Positions 24,663-32,826 of a stretch of DNA of 35,083 nt are shown here, one piece after another. The notes under the pieces were generated by a model. The model was not told the origin of the DNA. It saw only the letters and a list, made by a program, of their open reading frames with translations, and ran no database searches. Origin of the DNA: Psychrobacillus sp. BL-248-WT-3 (lineage in GTDB: Bacteria; Bacillota; Bacilli; Bacillales_A; Planococcaceae); assembly GCF_012843435.1 (NCBI RefSeq), contig NZ_JABAFC010000039.1, positions 1 to 35,083 on the forward strand, read 5' to 3'. Position numbers and translations under genes: made by a program. The first letter of the stretch is position 1. Every line of letters starts with the position of its first letter.

Positions 24663-25314
24663 TTGGAGTACTTTCTGGCCAAGAATTGTAGAAGCAACAG
24701 GAGAGACCATTATTATGGTTATTGCCACTTTAGTATTTGGTTCTATTTTAGGAATAACGATTGGTCTTCTATTATTCGTAACACGAGAAAGAAACATTTT
24801 AGAAAATAAAATTGTTTTTCAAGTGTTGAACATATTAATCAATATTATTCGACCAATCCCCTTTATCATCTTTTTAGTAGCCATCTCTCAGCTCACAAGA
24901 TTAGTGATGGGTTCAACGATTGGTACTGCGGCCGCCATTTTCCCAATGACGATTGTCGCCAGCTTTTCTATAGCTCGAGTTGTGGAAAATAACTTAGTAA
25001 GCATAGATCCTGGGGTGATTGAAGCAGCGCAAGCGATGGGTGCAAGTCCATTACGAATTATATTTACCGTTTTAATACCTGAAGCTTTAGGACCTCTTAT
25101 TCTCGGCTTAACCTTTATAACTGTTAGCTTAATAGACTTTTCTGCTGTGGCAGGAACAGTCGGTGGAGGCGGACTCGGTCATATAGCAATGACCTATGGA
25201 TATCAGCGTTTCGACGGAAGCGTTATGCTCGTAACCGTTATAATACTCATCGTTTTAGTTCAGCTTGCCCAGTGGTTAGGAAATGCATTATCTAAAAAAT
25301 TCATCAGACGATAA
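24652..25314 (+). CDS. metI: Methionine ABC transporter permease
   Basis: A 220-residue MetI with five membrane helices and the coupling-helix EAA-type motif EAAQAMGASPLRIIFTVLIP (about 124-143). The frame opens at 24628, but ATG 24652, eight bases after AGGAGG and overlapping the metN stop, is the natural start. The C-terminal half has the GTVGGGGLGHIAMTYGYQRFD segment typical of MetI. Confidence 0.95.
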   Translation: MKVDWSTFWPRIVEATGETIIMVIATLVFGSILGITIGLLLFVTRERNILENKIVFQVLNILINIIRPIPFIIFLVAISQLTRLVMGSTIGTAAAIFPMTIVASFSIARVVENNLVSIDPGVIEAAQAMGASPLRIIFTVLIPEALGPLILGLTFITVSLIDFSAVAGTVGGGGLGHIAMTYGYQRFDGSVMLVTVIILIVLVQLAQWLGNALSKKFIRR

Positions 25315-25325
25315 GGAGAATAGAT

Positions 25326-26189
25326 ATGAAAAAAATTAGTTTATTAGTCATTGCTCTTCTGGCAGCAATAGTCTTAGCAGCTTGTAACGACTCTTCAGCT
25401 GCTTCAGACAAGGATACAGTTAAGGTGAAAATTGGTGTGAATGGCTCTGATGGTGCCCAATGGCCAGTTTTAAAAGAGAAAGCAGCTAAAGAAGGAATTG
25501 AAATTGAGTTAATCGAGTTTGCAGACTACACTTTACCCAATAATGCCTTAGCACAGGGAGATATCGATTTAAATGCCTTCCAGCATATTTCCTTCCTTTC
25601 TCAATATGTAAAAGAAAGTGGAAATGACCTTGTTCCAATTGGTTCAACCATGTTTGCTCCTCTTGGCGTTTATTCGGAAAAAATTAAAGACATCAGTGAA
25701 ATCAAAAAAGGCGATAAAATTGCTATTCCAGATGATCCATCTAACCAGGCTCGTGCACTTCGTTTGTTAGAGTCTGCTGATTTAATCACCCTTTCAGACA
25801 GCTTCGGGCTTTTTGGAGATCCAAGCGGCATTGTAGAAAACCCATTGAACTTAGATATTATTCCTATGGTTGCCCAACAAACACCACGAGTGCTGCCGGA
25901 CGTTACTGCTTCTATCATTAATAACGGTGTTGCCGGTCAGGCTGGCTTCTCACCTGGTGAGGACCCTATATATAAAGAAGAAGGAAAGGATGAATCCATC
26001 TATCCTTATGTCAACACAATAGTAGCCCGTGGAGAAGACAAAAATAACGAAACATACACACGTATTGTCGAATTATATCAAGAAGAAGATATCCAGAAAG
26101 TTATCACCGAGGATACAAAAGGCGGATCCGCTTTAGTAATTTTAACGCAGGAACAACTAGATCAAACATTTGAAGATCTAATCAAATAA
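25326..26189 (+). CDS. metQ: Methionine-binding lipoprotein, NlpA family
   Basis: A 287-residue substrate-binding lipoprotein. The signal peptide ends in a lipobox LAAC, with lipidated Cys at about residue 20. The mature domain has VKIGVNGSDGAQWPVL, the QHISFL segment (about 84-90) and KKGDKIAIPDDPSNQARALRL in two blocks (about 125-145), all NlpA/MetQ signatures. It delivers methionine or derivatives to MetNI. The ATG follows AAGGAG; the gene begins 11 bp past metI. Confidence 0.95.
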   Translation: MKKISLLVIALLAAIVLAACNDSSAASDKDTVKVKIGVNGSDGAQWPVLKEKAAKEGIEIELIEFADYTLPNNALAQGDIDLNAFQHISFLSQYVKESGNDLVPIGSTMFAPLGVYSEKIKDISEIKKGDKIAIPDDPSNQARALRLLESADLITLSDSFGLFGDPSGIVENPLNLDIIPMVAQQTPRVLPDVTASIINNGVAGQAGFSPGEDPIYKEEGKDESIYPYVNTIVARGEDKNNETYTRIVELYQEEDIQKVITEDTKGGSALVILTQEQLDQTFEDLIK

Positions 26190-26207
26190 AAAATAGGAGG
26201 AATACAG

Positions 26208-27410
26208 ATGAGTATTGTAAAAGAACCAAAGGAATTATTGCTAAAGTCAATTGAGGAAAACAAAGAATTATACGTGCAGGTCAGTCAGGAAATCCATAAT
26301 AACCCTGAAATCGGCAACCAGGAGTTCTTCGCTAGTGCAAAACATGTAAAGCTACTACGTGACGCCGGTTTCGAGGTAACTACTTCCGTTGCAGGCCATG
26401 AAACATCCTTCTACGCTATTAAAAAGGGAGTAAAAGAAGGGCCAACCGTAGCTTACCTTGCAGAGTATGATGCCCTTCCTGGACTAGGTCACGCATGCGG
26501 ACATAATATTATCGGAACAACGAGCGTTGCTGCTGGAATTGCCTTGGCAGAGGCCCTCCCTCTTACAGGAGGAAATGTAGTCGTTCTTGGGACGCCCGCT
26601 GAGGAAGGTGGACCAAATGGAAGTGCTAAAGGAAGCTTCGTCAAGCACGGTTTCCTTAAGGATGTTGATGTTGCACTAATGATTCACCCTTCCGGCAAGA
26701 CTTCTTTAACTGGTGAAACATTGGCCGTGGATCCATTAGATTTTCATTTTCATGGGAAAGCAGCACATGCATCTGGATCTCCTGAGAAAGGTATAAATGC
26801 TTTAGACGCTGTCATTCTTTTATTCAATGGCATTAATGCCCTTCGTCAGCAGCTTCCAAGCACTGTACGTATCCACGGGATCATCACCCACGGTGGAGAT
26901 GCTCCAAACATTATTCCTGACTACGCGTCTGCCCGCTTCTATATCCGAGCAGAGAGTTGGAAGAAAACAGAGGAAGTAGCAGAAAAAGTCCGTGCTATTG
27001 CAAATGGCTCAGCACTTGCAACAGGAGCCTCCGTACGAATTGAGCGATTCCAAAACGAGGTTCAGGACTTTGTATTAAATTCTAAATTAGATGAAATTCT
27101 TCATGAAGAGCTTGAAGCAGTCGGAGAGTTTGTCCATACAGAAAAACGAAAAGGCAAAGGATCAACAGACGCTGGCAACATCAGCTATGCTGTCCCTACT
27201 GCCCATCCACATATTAAAATTGGCCCAGATGATTTGGTCGGTCACACCATCGAGTTCCGTGAAGCTGCCAAATCCCAGCTTGGCGACGAGGCACTAATTA
27301 AGGGAGCTAAGGCTCTAGCCAATACCGGCTACCGCATCCTAACTGATGCTGAACTGCTTCATAACGTACGAAAGGAATATGAAGAAGCGCTAGCCAAGAA
27401 GCAAGATTGA
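26208..27410 (+). CDS. M20 family amidohydrolase/dipeptidase (AbgB/PM20D2-like)
   Basis: A 400-residue M20 metallo-amidohydrolase of the ACY1L2/PM20D2-like branch. Active-site marks are Asp88 in AEYDALPGLG, the HACGHN box (95-100), the Glu pair in GTPAEEGG (about 131-133), His160 in MIHPS and a late His in GHTIEFRE. A dimerisation domain with HFHGKAAHASGSPEKG is inserted in the middle. Relatives cleave N-acyl amino acids or dipeptides. It lies 18 bp after metQ with a strong AGGAGG site and no terminator between, so it should share the S-box control. That makes an N-acyl-methionine or methionine dipeptide a plausible, unproven substrate. Confidence 0.88.
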   Translation: MSIVKEPKELLLKSIEENKELYVQVSQEIHNNPEIGNQEFFASAKHVKLLRDAGFEVTTSVAGHETSFYAIKKGVKEGPTVAYLAEYDALPGLGHACGHNIIGTTSVAAGIALAEALPLTGGNVVVLGTPAEEGGPNGSAKGSFVKHGFLKDVDVALMIHPSGKTSLTGETLAVDPLDFHFHGKAAHASGSPEKGINALDAVILLFNGINALRQQLPSTVRIHGIITHGGDAPNIIPDYASARFYIRAESWKKTEEVAEKVRAIANGSALATGASVRIERFQNEVQDFVLNSKLDEILHEELEAVGEFVHTEKRKGKGSTDAGNISYAVPTAHPHIKIGPDDLVGHTIEFREAAKSQLGDEALIKGAKALANTGYRILTDAELLHNVRKEYEEALAKKQD

Positions 27411-27473
27411 GCTGAATACCTGATTCGATGAATGAAAGCCTATGGTTAGGTTGTAGCTATGTCCATTTGGATA

Positions 27474-27606
27474 AAAGTGTTGCAGTAGCAACTGGAAGTA
27501 CTGCACCAGGGCAAAGTGTTGCGGGAATGGACGGAAGTGTTGCGGGAATGACTTCAAGTTTTGCGCGCTTTACCCAAAGTGTTGCGCTTATGGCTTAAAG
27601 TGTTGC
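27474..27606. repeat. Seven-copy tandem repeat with 21-bp period
   Basis: The core (A/G/C)AAGTGTTGC recurs at 27474, 27495, 27513, 27534, 27555, 27576 and 27597; the steps are 21 bp except one of 18. Units 3 and 4 share GTGTTGCGGGAATG. Stop codons interrupt every + strand frame that would span it, so it is not a coding repeat. It fills the gap between the M20 gene and csbA. Confidence 0.85.
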
Positions 27607-27704
27607 ACCTATCCAAGTATCTCACTTTACCAATTGACTTCCTCTTGCCACCCCTGTTTGAGGAAGTCTACTTCACTATAACTTTCCATCAATTCGATGT
27701 ATTT

Positions 27705-27737
27705 AAAAAAATCCGCCCTTTATGGGGCGGATTTTTT
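27705..27737. terminator. Bidirectional terminator shared by the M20 gene and csbA
   Basis: A 13-bp perfect stem, AAAAAATCCGCCC (27706-27718) with GGGCGGATTTTTT (27725-27737), loop TTTATG. T-runs exit on both strands. The last codons and stop of csbA form part of the hairpin. Confidence 0.92.
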
Positions 27738-27971
27738 GTCGCGCGCTTTCATATAGCTGGCATACCAAAATCCAAATGTCAGAGATGCAGCATCTAATAT
27801 ATAAATCCACCAACGATGAGTATAGCCTGCATACACAGAGGCTGCGAACAGAGCAACTGTTAGTAGCAAGGCGACATATCGATTAAAGGTTATTCGAGTA
27901 AATAGCACAACTAACAAAGCAGGTGCAACAATCGCAAGTATAACTTGTGTTGGTATAGATAAAGTTTCCAT
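27720..27971 (-). CDS. csbA: CsbA-like small membrane protein
   Basis: An 83-residue protein with three hydrophobic segments. The PALLVVLFTRITFNRYVALLL stretch, in two overlapping parts, and the WWIYILDAASLTFGFWY helix match B. subtilis CsbA, a sigma-B-controlled membrane protein of unknown function that lies between the minJ region and uvrBA. Here it follows minJ by 8 bp, with GGAGAA before the ATG, and no uvrB follows in the window. The TAA stop falls in the loop of the terminator. Confidence 0.75.
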   Translation of the reverse strand: METLSIPTQVILAIVAPALLVVLFTRITFNRYVALLLTVALFAASVYAGYTHRWWIYILDAASLTFGFWYASYMKARDKKSAP

Positions 27972-27979
27972 TGTTTCTC

Positions 27980-29149
27980 CTACCTCACTAAGATTAATCC
28001 TAGTCTGTAATGGTCATGTCTAAACAAAACATGCTGTCTCAATCGAAGCTCTCCATTATGATCCAATACTTCTAATCTACAATGGGCTGCATTGATTTGA
28101 ACGGCTTCATACAGTTCTTGCTCATCTGTTACTTTTTGTCCGTTTACCTTAACGATACATTCTCCAATTTTTAAGCCCATCTTTTCTGCTGGAGAGTCGG
28201 AAAGCACACCAGCAATCATTACCCCATTCGATTGCGGAGATACAGCAAAGGAGCCATTACGCTCTCTTCTATACTCAATAAAGGATATTACTAGTCTTCC
28301 TATTACTCCCAACGCCAAAGCTATTAGACTGATAAGTGGTTCTATATAGCCTACCGCTGCTACAACTGTCACGATTATCCCTAATTGCCAAACCTTTTTT
28401 CCGTACATAGGGAAAAAATTCTCTGCCAGTGAATGTCTGCTTTTTTGTTGGAAGCCTATTACAAAAGGAAACAATACTAAAGAAAATGTAGACTCTCCTA
28501 AAGTAAACTGTGGCCAGAACGGTAGATATGTATGTATAACATCTCCAGGTATGACTAATAGAATCGGTAACAACCAAAGTCGTTTAGTTACATATTCCAT
28601 TGCCTCGCTGCCTCTTGCCGTTTTAACCAATCTAGGCGAAGCGTTTGTCGCTCCATGCTTTTGGATAATAAAACCCTCTGCTATCAGCAATAAACCTGCT
28701 AAAATAGCAATTGGAACAATAACTTGTCCATCTATATCTTGTCCAACAATTTCCCATGAAAATATTTCATAAGACCAATCATAGAAAAACATGATATAAA
28801 AAGTAGCTACCGCTAAGGCAATTGCATAAATTGCAGAGCCGACCTGATACATAAAGAGTAGAACAAATAAAATCATCCATACACTATAAACCATTAACCA
28901 AGTGGACGGTATAACCAATCCAACCGCTACACTAATTACAGATATAATAATTGCCCATACATAACCATCTAGCAAAAAATGCTTGGCCTCTGTCCAACCC
29001 CAAAGTATTCTCGCTCGAAATTGTTTTCTCTCTCTCTTCACCCGAAAGTATCCGATTAATACAGAAAAAAGAAGTGTTATATAAACAGCTGGATGAAGGA
29101 AGAAACGTCCAATCCCTTTTGCCAATTCTATTAATATTTCTTGTACCAT
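27980..29149 (-). CDS. minJ: MinJ, topological determinant of division-site selection
   Basis: A 389-residue polytopic membrane protein: about eight hydrophobic segments in residues 10-290 and a C-terminal PDZ domain (about 305-385) with GVMIAGVLSDSPAEKMGLK and the GECIVKVNGQKV strand. B. subtilis MinJ (YvjD, 397 residues) has the same layout and bridges DivIVA to MinD at poles and septum. The gene lies between ctpB and csbA as in B. subtilis, without swrA. GAGGAGG precedes the ATG and may be masked by an RNA hairpin. Confidence 0.88.
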   Translation of the reverse strand: MVQEILIELAKGIGRFFLHPAVYITLLFSVLIGYFRVKRERKQFRARILWGWTEAKHFLLDGYVWAIIISVISVAVGLVIPSTWLMVYSVWMILFVLLFMYQVGSAIYAIALAVATFYIMFFYDWSYEIFSWEIVGQDIDGQVIVPIAILAGLLLIAEGFIIQKHGATNASPRLVKTARGSEAMEYVTKRLWLLPILLVIPGDVIHTYLPFWPQFTLGESTFSLVLFPFVIGFQQKSRHSLAENFFPMYGKKVWQLGIIVTVVAAVGYIEPLISLIALALGVIGRLVISFIEYRRERNGSFAVSPQSNGVMIAGVLSDSPAEKMGLKIGECIVKVNGQKVTDEQELYEAVQINAAHCRLEVLDHNGELRLRQHVLFRHDHYRLGLILVR

Positions 29150-29156
29150 ACGAATC

Positions 29157-29203
29157 CTCCTCGCTTACAACATAGTCTTCCTATTATTGTAACAAACGAG
29201 GAG
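29157..29203 (-). promoter_or_regulatory. Hairpin covering the minJ ribosome-binding site
   Basis: In the - strand transcript CTCCTCG (29203-29197) can pair with CGAGGAG (29163-29157), which is the minJ Shine-Dalgarno core, and TTACA (29192-29188) with TGTAA (29169-29165) inside it. The hairpin has no T-run after it, so attenuation of translation fits better than termination. Confidence 0.4.
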
Positions 29204-29231
29204 AACTTCCGTATAGGTTTATTGTCTCAAG

Positions 29232-30653
29232 TTACTTATTTAAGCTGTGAATTATATAACTTACACCCATTTGAAGCTGCTGATCATTCTCTTTTCGTGC
29301 CTTATACTCATTAATTGTGTTCGTTAAGTCCTGAAAGAATGTCTCATCTAGCTTCGAATTAATTTCTAGTTTATTTTGCTCTCTATATTTATCTATAGCT
29401 TCAACAGTAGCTTCATCAAAATAACCGTCCTTGCGTGATATATTGTAGCCTAATCCACTAAGAATTTGTTGTACGTACTTAATTTCATCTCCATAATCTC
29501 CTTGGTGGAAATCACCATGATAATATTTAATATCTGTGTTGAATAACTCATCCTGCTCTACCTTCAAATCTGCCTCTATCCCCTTATGATGAATCCATTG
29601 TTGCTTTGGAGTTAACCACTTATGGGTAGAAATTTTTAACTTTCCGCCATTAGACAAAGGATGTGTTTCTTGAACAGTACCTTTACCAAAGCTTGTTTCA
29701 CCTACGATCATAGCACGACTATTATCTTTTAACGCCCCAGCCAAAACTTCACTTGCAGATGCACTACCTCCATTTTGCAATAGAACAACTGGTAGCTTGT
29801 TCAGGTAAGGGTTATCCTTATTTACCGTATTCAATGGTTCTAAAACACCTTTAGCATCTTGCATGTAAGCAAACGTACTTCCGTTTTGTAGAAGGGTTCC
29901 TATAATAGAAGAAACGCTAAATAAATAACCTCCTGGATTACCTCGGACATCCACAACTAGTCCGTTTATTCCACGTTCTACAAGCGCTTTGGTTTGCTTT
30001 TCCCACTCTTCAGCAGTTTTTTCTCCAAAAATAGAAATAGTGACTATCCCTAGAGACTTTCCGTCAACCTCTAGTACTTCACTGGAAACAGTATGCAACG
30101 CGATTGTCTCTCGTTTCATATGTAACTCTACATGACGATTTTCGCTTGGACGATATATCGTCATTTTAAGACTACTACCTTTGTCGCCACTTAATAATCG
30201 AACTAATTCAGCCATAGTTTTACCATCTACTCGTTCACTGTTCACCCGTACGATTTCATCCTGAGGCTTCAAACCTGCTTTGTAAGCTGGAGAGTCTTTA
30301 ATGGGAGCCACTACAATAAACTTACCGCCAGAATTCATAATTTCTACACCAATACCAACCCGTTCCTCAGCTAAAGAAGATTCTTGCGTCTCCGCTTCCT
30401 CTTTCGTTAAATACGAAGAATGTGGATCTTCTAAAGCTTCAGCCATGCCTCTAATTGCACCCTCTACTAATAACTTTTCATTCTTTGAGAAAACTGCCTC
30501 TTTTTTTATTAACTGATACGCTTCATCAATCACTTGACTACTACTAACGTTACTTTTCTCTGGCTCTGACGATTTTCCAGACATCCATAAATACCCTAAT
30601 ACCAACACAATGACTAAAATGAATCCAAATAAAATAATCCGATTTTTGCGCAA
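29232..30653 (-). CDS. ctpB: Carboxyl-terminal processing serine protease (S41)
   Basis: A 473-residue secreted protease with an N-terminal membrane anchor (about 6-24), PDZ domain (about 96-180), S41 core and a C-terminal peptidoglycan-binding domain (about 388-440). Catalytic Ser299 (in GGSASASE), Lys324 (SFGKGT) and Gln328 keep the 25- and 4-residue spacing of B. subtilis CtpB, which cleaves SpoIVFA to activate sigma-K during sporulation. The frame opens with TTG 30659, but that codon touches the AGGAGG site; TTG 30653, six bases away, is preferred. Its position next to minJ matches B. subtilis. It could have a vegetative peptidoglycan role, given the binding domain. Confidence 0.92.
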   Translation of the reverse strand: MRKNRIILFGFILVIVLVLGYLWMSGKSSEPEKSNVSSSQVIDEAYQLIKKEAVFSKNEKLLVEGAIRGMAEALEDPHSSYLTKEEAETQESSLAEERVGIGVEIMNSGGKFIVVAPIKDSPAYKAGLKPQDEIVRVNSERVDGKTMAELVRLLSGDKGSSLKMTIYRPSENRHVELHMKRETIALHTVSSEVLEVDGKSLGIVTISIFGEKTAEEWEKQTKALVERGINGLVVDVRGNPGGYLFSVSSIIGTLLQNGSTFAYMQDAKGVLEPLNTVNKDNPYLNKLPVVLLQNGGSASASEVLAGALKDNSRAMIVGETSFGKGTVQETHPLSNGGKLKISTHKWLTPKQQWIHHKGIEADLKVEQDELFNTDIKYYHGDFHQGDYGDEIKYVQQILSGLGYNISRKDGYFDEATVEAIDKYREQNKLEINSKLDETFFQDLTNTINEYKARKENDQQLQMGVSYIIHSLNK

Positions 30654-30725
30654 GTTCAACCTCCTAGTTTTCCACTAATATATGTGAGGAAAACGAAGTT
30701 TAATACTTGCCCAAAAATCAGATTC

Positions 30726-31304
30726 TTATTTTAGTTTATCGACATAATCTATCAGCATTTCCTCATTCATTGGACCAACTATCATATTTTGAATGATGCC
30801 ATTCGTATCAATCATATAAGTAGTTGGAATAGGGATCACCTTATAGGCGTTTCCTATTTGCCCTTCCTCATCCATAGGTATTGGAAAGGTTAGACCGTAG
30901 TCTTCTACAAACGAAGACACCTCATCTACTCCATTATCCTTGTTCGTAAGGTTGACTGCTAAAATTTCCACATTAGCTTCTTCAGACATATCTTCATAGT
31001 AGTTTTGCATATGTGGCATCTCTGCTTTACAAGGAGGACACCATGATGTCCAAAAATTTAATACTACTTTTTTTCCTTTATAGTCTGACAACGAGACCTC
31101 TTTTCCGTCTAGTGTTGTCAAAGTAAAATCTGGGGCTGCATCACCTTTACCAGTCCCTTGGTTTACTGGGTTTTCAGCCATATCTGTTCCCATTTGCTCC
31201 CCTTCAAAAGGATCTTCCTTTTCATCAATATTATTTTTTACAAATGATATAGTAGCAATAGCTATTAAGGAACCTATAATTAGTAATCCAATTATTTTTT
31301 TCAC
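30726..31304 (-). CDS. Membrane-anchored TlpA/ResA-like thiol-disulfide oxidoreductase
   Basis: A 192-residue extracytoplasmic thioredoxin-fold protein. One N-terminal helix (about 4-22) anchors it, then a linker, then the fold with the redox motif W-C-P-P-C (Cys89, Cys92) and the cis-Pro loop IPIPTTYMID. ResA relatives reduce apocytochrome c; others act in spore cortex or cell-wall protein folding. There is no cytochrome-maturation gene nearby, so the partner is not clear. It sits between the M23 hydrolase gene and ctpB. A terminator separates it from the M23 gene, so it likely has its own promoter; a TATAAT at 31349-31344 (-) is a candidate. The start is GTG after GGAGG. Confidence 0.9.
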   Translation of the reverse strand: MKKIIGLLIIGSLIAIATISFVKNNIDEKEDPFEGEQMGTDMAENPVNQGTGKGDAAPDFTLTTLDGKEVSLSDYKGKKVVLNFWTSWCPPCKAEMPHMQNYYEDMSEEANVEILAVNLTNKDNGVDEVSSFVEDYGLTFPIPMDEEGQIGNAYKVIPIPTTYMIDTNGIIQNMIVGPMNEEMLIDYVDKLK

Positions 31305-31436
31305 ACTTAACCTCCACTTTACTTATAAAATATTATTATTTTAATTATATGCATAAATCTAAGTAGATACTATTCACTAGCTTAAGTTTTATACAATTTG
31401 TGTACAAAAAAAGACTTCCATCAAATCTCTTATTCT

Positions 31437-31474
31437 AAAAAAAAAGGCATCCAATTATATAATAATTGAATGCC
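31437..31474 (-). terminator. Intrinsic terminator after the ftsE-ftsX-M23 operon
   Basis: On the - strand GGCATTCAATTAT (31474-31462) pairs with ATAATTGGATGCC (31458-31446) across a 3-nt loop and exits into nine T. It ends the ftsE operon 17 bp past the M23 stop. Confidence 0.92.
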
Positions 31475-31490
31475 CCATGTTACTTTTATT

Positions 31491-32798
31491 TTATAGAGAA
31501 ATGTATCTCAATGGATTCACTGAGTTACCAGCCATACCTTCCCAATATCCTAAATGGATTTCAAAGTGAAGATGTGGTCCAGTGGAATTACCTGTAGTTC
31601 CGATTGCTCCGATACGTTGACCTTTAGAGACAACTTGTCCAACTCCTACACCTATACTGCTTAAATGAGCATATAATGAAGTGAAAGTTTGACCATCAAT
31701 AGAATGTGTCACCATAATTACATTACCGTATGTGCTTAAAGGTGATGCATACGATACGACTCCATCAGCAGCCGATAATACTGGTGTTCCAGTGCTGTTG
31801 GCAATATCTATACCATAATGCATTTTTCCTTTACCGTAGATTGGATGCATTCTGTATCCATAACCAGAAGTAAAGCTTCCGGATGCAGGTTTTGTCCAGT
31901 TACCAGCTGAAACGGCAGGAATCGCAGTTGAAGATCCGCTAGCAGCCTGCTGACGTTTACGTTCTGCAGCCGCTTTTTTCTTTTTCTCTTCTGCTGCTTT
32001 TCTAGCTATTTCTGCTTGACGCTTTTGCTCTGCAACAATTTTATCTTGAATCGCTTTATCTAAGTTTAAAACTTCTTCATATTCTGTTTCCATCTGTTCT
32101 TTATCTTCCAGAAGCTTAGCTTGTTCAACTTCTAGTTGATCTACTAATGTGCTCTTAGAAGATTTTTGACCATCTAAATTAGCTTTTAAGGAAACAAGCT
32201 GCTCTTTACTTGCTTCTTGCTCTTGACGTTTCTTCTCTAGGCTTGCCGTTTGCTCTTCAAGTTCTTTTTTATCTTCTGCCTGCTCTTTTAGAATTTTACG
32301 GTCAGCTTCCATCAATGTATTAACTGCTGAAAAGCGGTCAATAAAATCTACAAAGCTATTAGCTCCAAGTAATACGTCTAAATAATTGACTGATCCACCA
32401 CTAACTTGAACAGCTCTTATTCTTTCTTTTAGCAATTCATCGCGAGCTGCAATTTTCTGTTCTAACTCAGCGATAGAGGCTTTTAATGCTTCGATTTCGC
32501 TTGTAGTTTTTTCAATCTCATTTAAAACCGCTGAAATACTTTTTTCAGTTGCCATAATTTTATTATCCAACTCTTGAATTTGAGCCATAATTTGATCAAT
32601 TTTAGACTCGTTAGTATCAATTTTTGTTTCAGTTTCTTTAATATTCGATTGAATAGTGCTTTTCTTTTCTTGGATGTTCTGTTTTTCTTTTTTAAGGTCG
32701 TCCAATGAATTGGCAAGAGCGCTTGGCGTGTTAAATAGTAGCGCTCCGGATGCAGCGATTGCAACAATACGCAACATCCATTTGGATTGTTTTCTCAA
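31491..32798 (-). CDS. Secreted coiled-coil M23 peptidoglycan endopeptidase, FtsEX partner
   Basis: A 435-residue protein: signal peptide (about 1-30, ending ALA), a long coiled coil (about 32-265) of the PcsB/EnvC type, a Lys/Ala-rich linker, and a C-terminal LytM/M23 domain (about 310-430). All metal and catalytic residues are present: His327 and Asp331 (HYGID), His378 (YAHLS), His409 and His411 (HLHFE), so it should be an active endopeptidase, not only an activator like EnvC. FtsEX controls such hydrolases through its extracellular loop (PcsB in streptococci, CwlO in B. subtilis, EnvC in E. coli). Immediate cotranscription after ftsX supports the same arrangement. The start is TTG, nine bases after AAAGGAG. 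Confidence 0.92.
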   Translation of the reverse strand: MRKQSKWMLRIVAIAASGALLFNTPSALANSLDDLKKEKQNIQEKKSTIQSNIKETETKIDTNESKIDQIMAQIQELDNKIMATEKSISAVLNEIEKTTSEIEALKASIAELEQKIAARDELLKERIRAVQVSGGSVNYLDVLLGANSFVDFIDRFSAVNTLMEADRKILKEQAEDKKELEEQTASLEKKRQEQEASKEQLVSLKANLDGQKSSKSTLVDQLEVEQAKLLEDKEQMETEYEEVLNLDKAIQDKIVAEQKRQAEIARKAAEEKKKKAAAERKRQQAASGSSTAIPAVSAGNWTKPASGSFTSGYGYRMHPIYGKGKMHYGIDIANSTGTPVLSAADGVVSYASPLSTYGNVIMVTHSIDGQTFTSLYAHLSSIGVGVGQVVSKGQRIGAIGTTGNSTGPHLHFEIHLGYWEGMAGNSVNPLRYISL

Positions 32799-32826
32799 AT
32801 CTTATTGCTCCTTTCAAGATACCTTC

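Noticed and set aside
27474-27606. Possible CRISPR-like array
   Set aside because: The repeats are short and degenerate, spacers are only about 11 bp and partly similar, and no cas gene is present.
27561-27797. Small + strand frame between the M20 gene and csbA
   Set aside because: It runs through the tandem repeat, the terminator and csbA antisense, and has no ribosome site.
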